NCBI GenBank assembly: GCA_030248215.1
Contig: JASANG010000669.1
Location: 1-64,000, forward strand
Origin: Enoplolaimus lenunculus
Taxonomy: Eukaryota; Nematoda; Enoplea; Enoplida; Thoracostomopsidae
Direction: 5' to 3'
DNA length: 64,000 nucleotides
Part shown: piece by piece, positions 63,903-64,000 of the stretch
Position numbering within the stretch: the first letter of the stretch is position 1
Layout: every line of letters begins with the position of its first letter
Position numbers and translations under genes: made by a program
Notes under the pieces: model-generated
Database searches by the model: none
Told to the model about the DNA's origin: nothing
Seen by the model: only the letters and a program-made list of their open reading frames with translations

Positions 63903-64000
63903 AGCCCGTAGCCAGCTCACTTTACCAGATGGGGCTAAAATAGTTTCAGGGCGGGCATTCAACACTTTTCAATGAGTTACAAGCAAGACTGAAAACTTCC
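63903..64000 (+). mobile_element. Family G MITE, cut by window edge
   Basis: CCCGTAGCCAGCTCACTTTA start, GAGTTACAAGCAAGACTGAA near the end of the window. Confidence 0.65.

Noticed and set aside
1-64000. LTR elements, retroviruses, Polintons or LINEs
   Set aside because: No long direct repeats with TG/CA ends, no reverse transcriptase, integrase or capsid-like frames and no poly-A-tailed 5'-truncated copies were recognised.
1-64000. An autonomous transposase for any of the MITE families
   Set aside because: No frame long enough or with transposase-like residues was found; the source elements must lie elsewhere in the genome.

Overview
The window looks like gene-poor nuclear DNA from an animal, most likely an invertebrate. 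It is AT-rich and has no operon structure. No stretch reads as a complete gene and no RNA gene looks functional. Nearly everything recognisable is a short non-autonomous DNA transposon (MITE), a tRNA-derived repeat or a tandem array. I cannot name the species. No transposase, reverse transcriptase, LTR element or virus-like element was recognised.

The dominant element is a MITE family with GGCCCATGT-type inverted ends (about 20 copies, subfamilies A, B and C). Copies carry an internal (TTAGGC)n array and many are flanked by 8-bp target-site duplications (TSDs), as expected of the hAT superfamily. Other hAT-like groups are family F (CAGTGGCGGATCC ends), family E (CAGTGCCGGAGC ends), a lone element at 2083-2375, and possibly family G (CCGTAGCCAGCTCACC ends). 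Two TA-flanked palindromic families, H (GAGTCAAATTGACTC) and I (GAGTTGA), look Tc1/mariner-like. A TTAA-flanked family S with CCC/GGG ends looks piggyBac-like and carries a tRNA-like pol III promoter inside. Further foldback families are D, J, K, L, M and N. Nested insertions are frequent and give relative ages.

Layout: 1-9 kb mixed MITEs, a TA microsatellite and two S elements side by side; 9-16 kb F, K, J, D and A elements; 16-27 kb a GC-rich foldback (M), tRNA-derived repeats at 19.8-20.8 kb and large TTAGGC-array MITEs; 27-29 kb mostly featureless; 29-37 kb L, G, I and H elements and a 587-bp element with ATATCATATGATAT palindromes; 38-47 kb more TTAGGC MITEs and a tandem array of hairpins (40.2-40.7 kb); 47-54 kb a 29-bp minisatellite, G/F/E copies and a TTAGGG/TTAGGC array; 54-64 kb nested K/H/I, decayed S copies, N and M foldbacks.

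The best host-gene candidate is a CpG-rich open segment on the minus strand at 60460-61045. It starts at an ATG just after a possible splice acceptor and ends at a canonical GTAAGT donor, so the window may lie mainly in introns of a large minus-strand gene. Two weaker exon candidates are at 21646-21748 (minus) and 43035-43257 (plus). The long Arg/Leu, Lys/Pro or Ser/Leu open frames elsewhere come from 6-, 18-, 36- or 42-bp arrays read in frame and are not genes.
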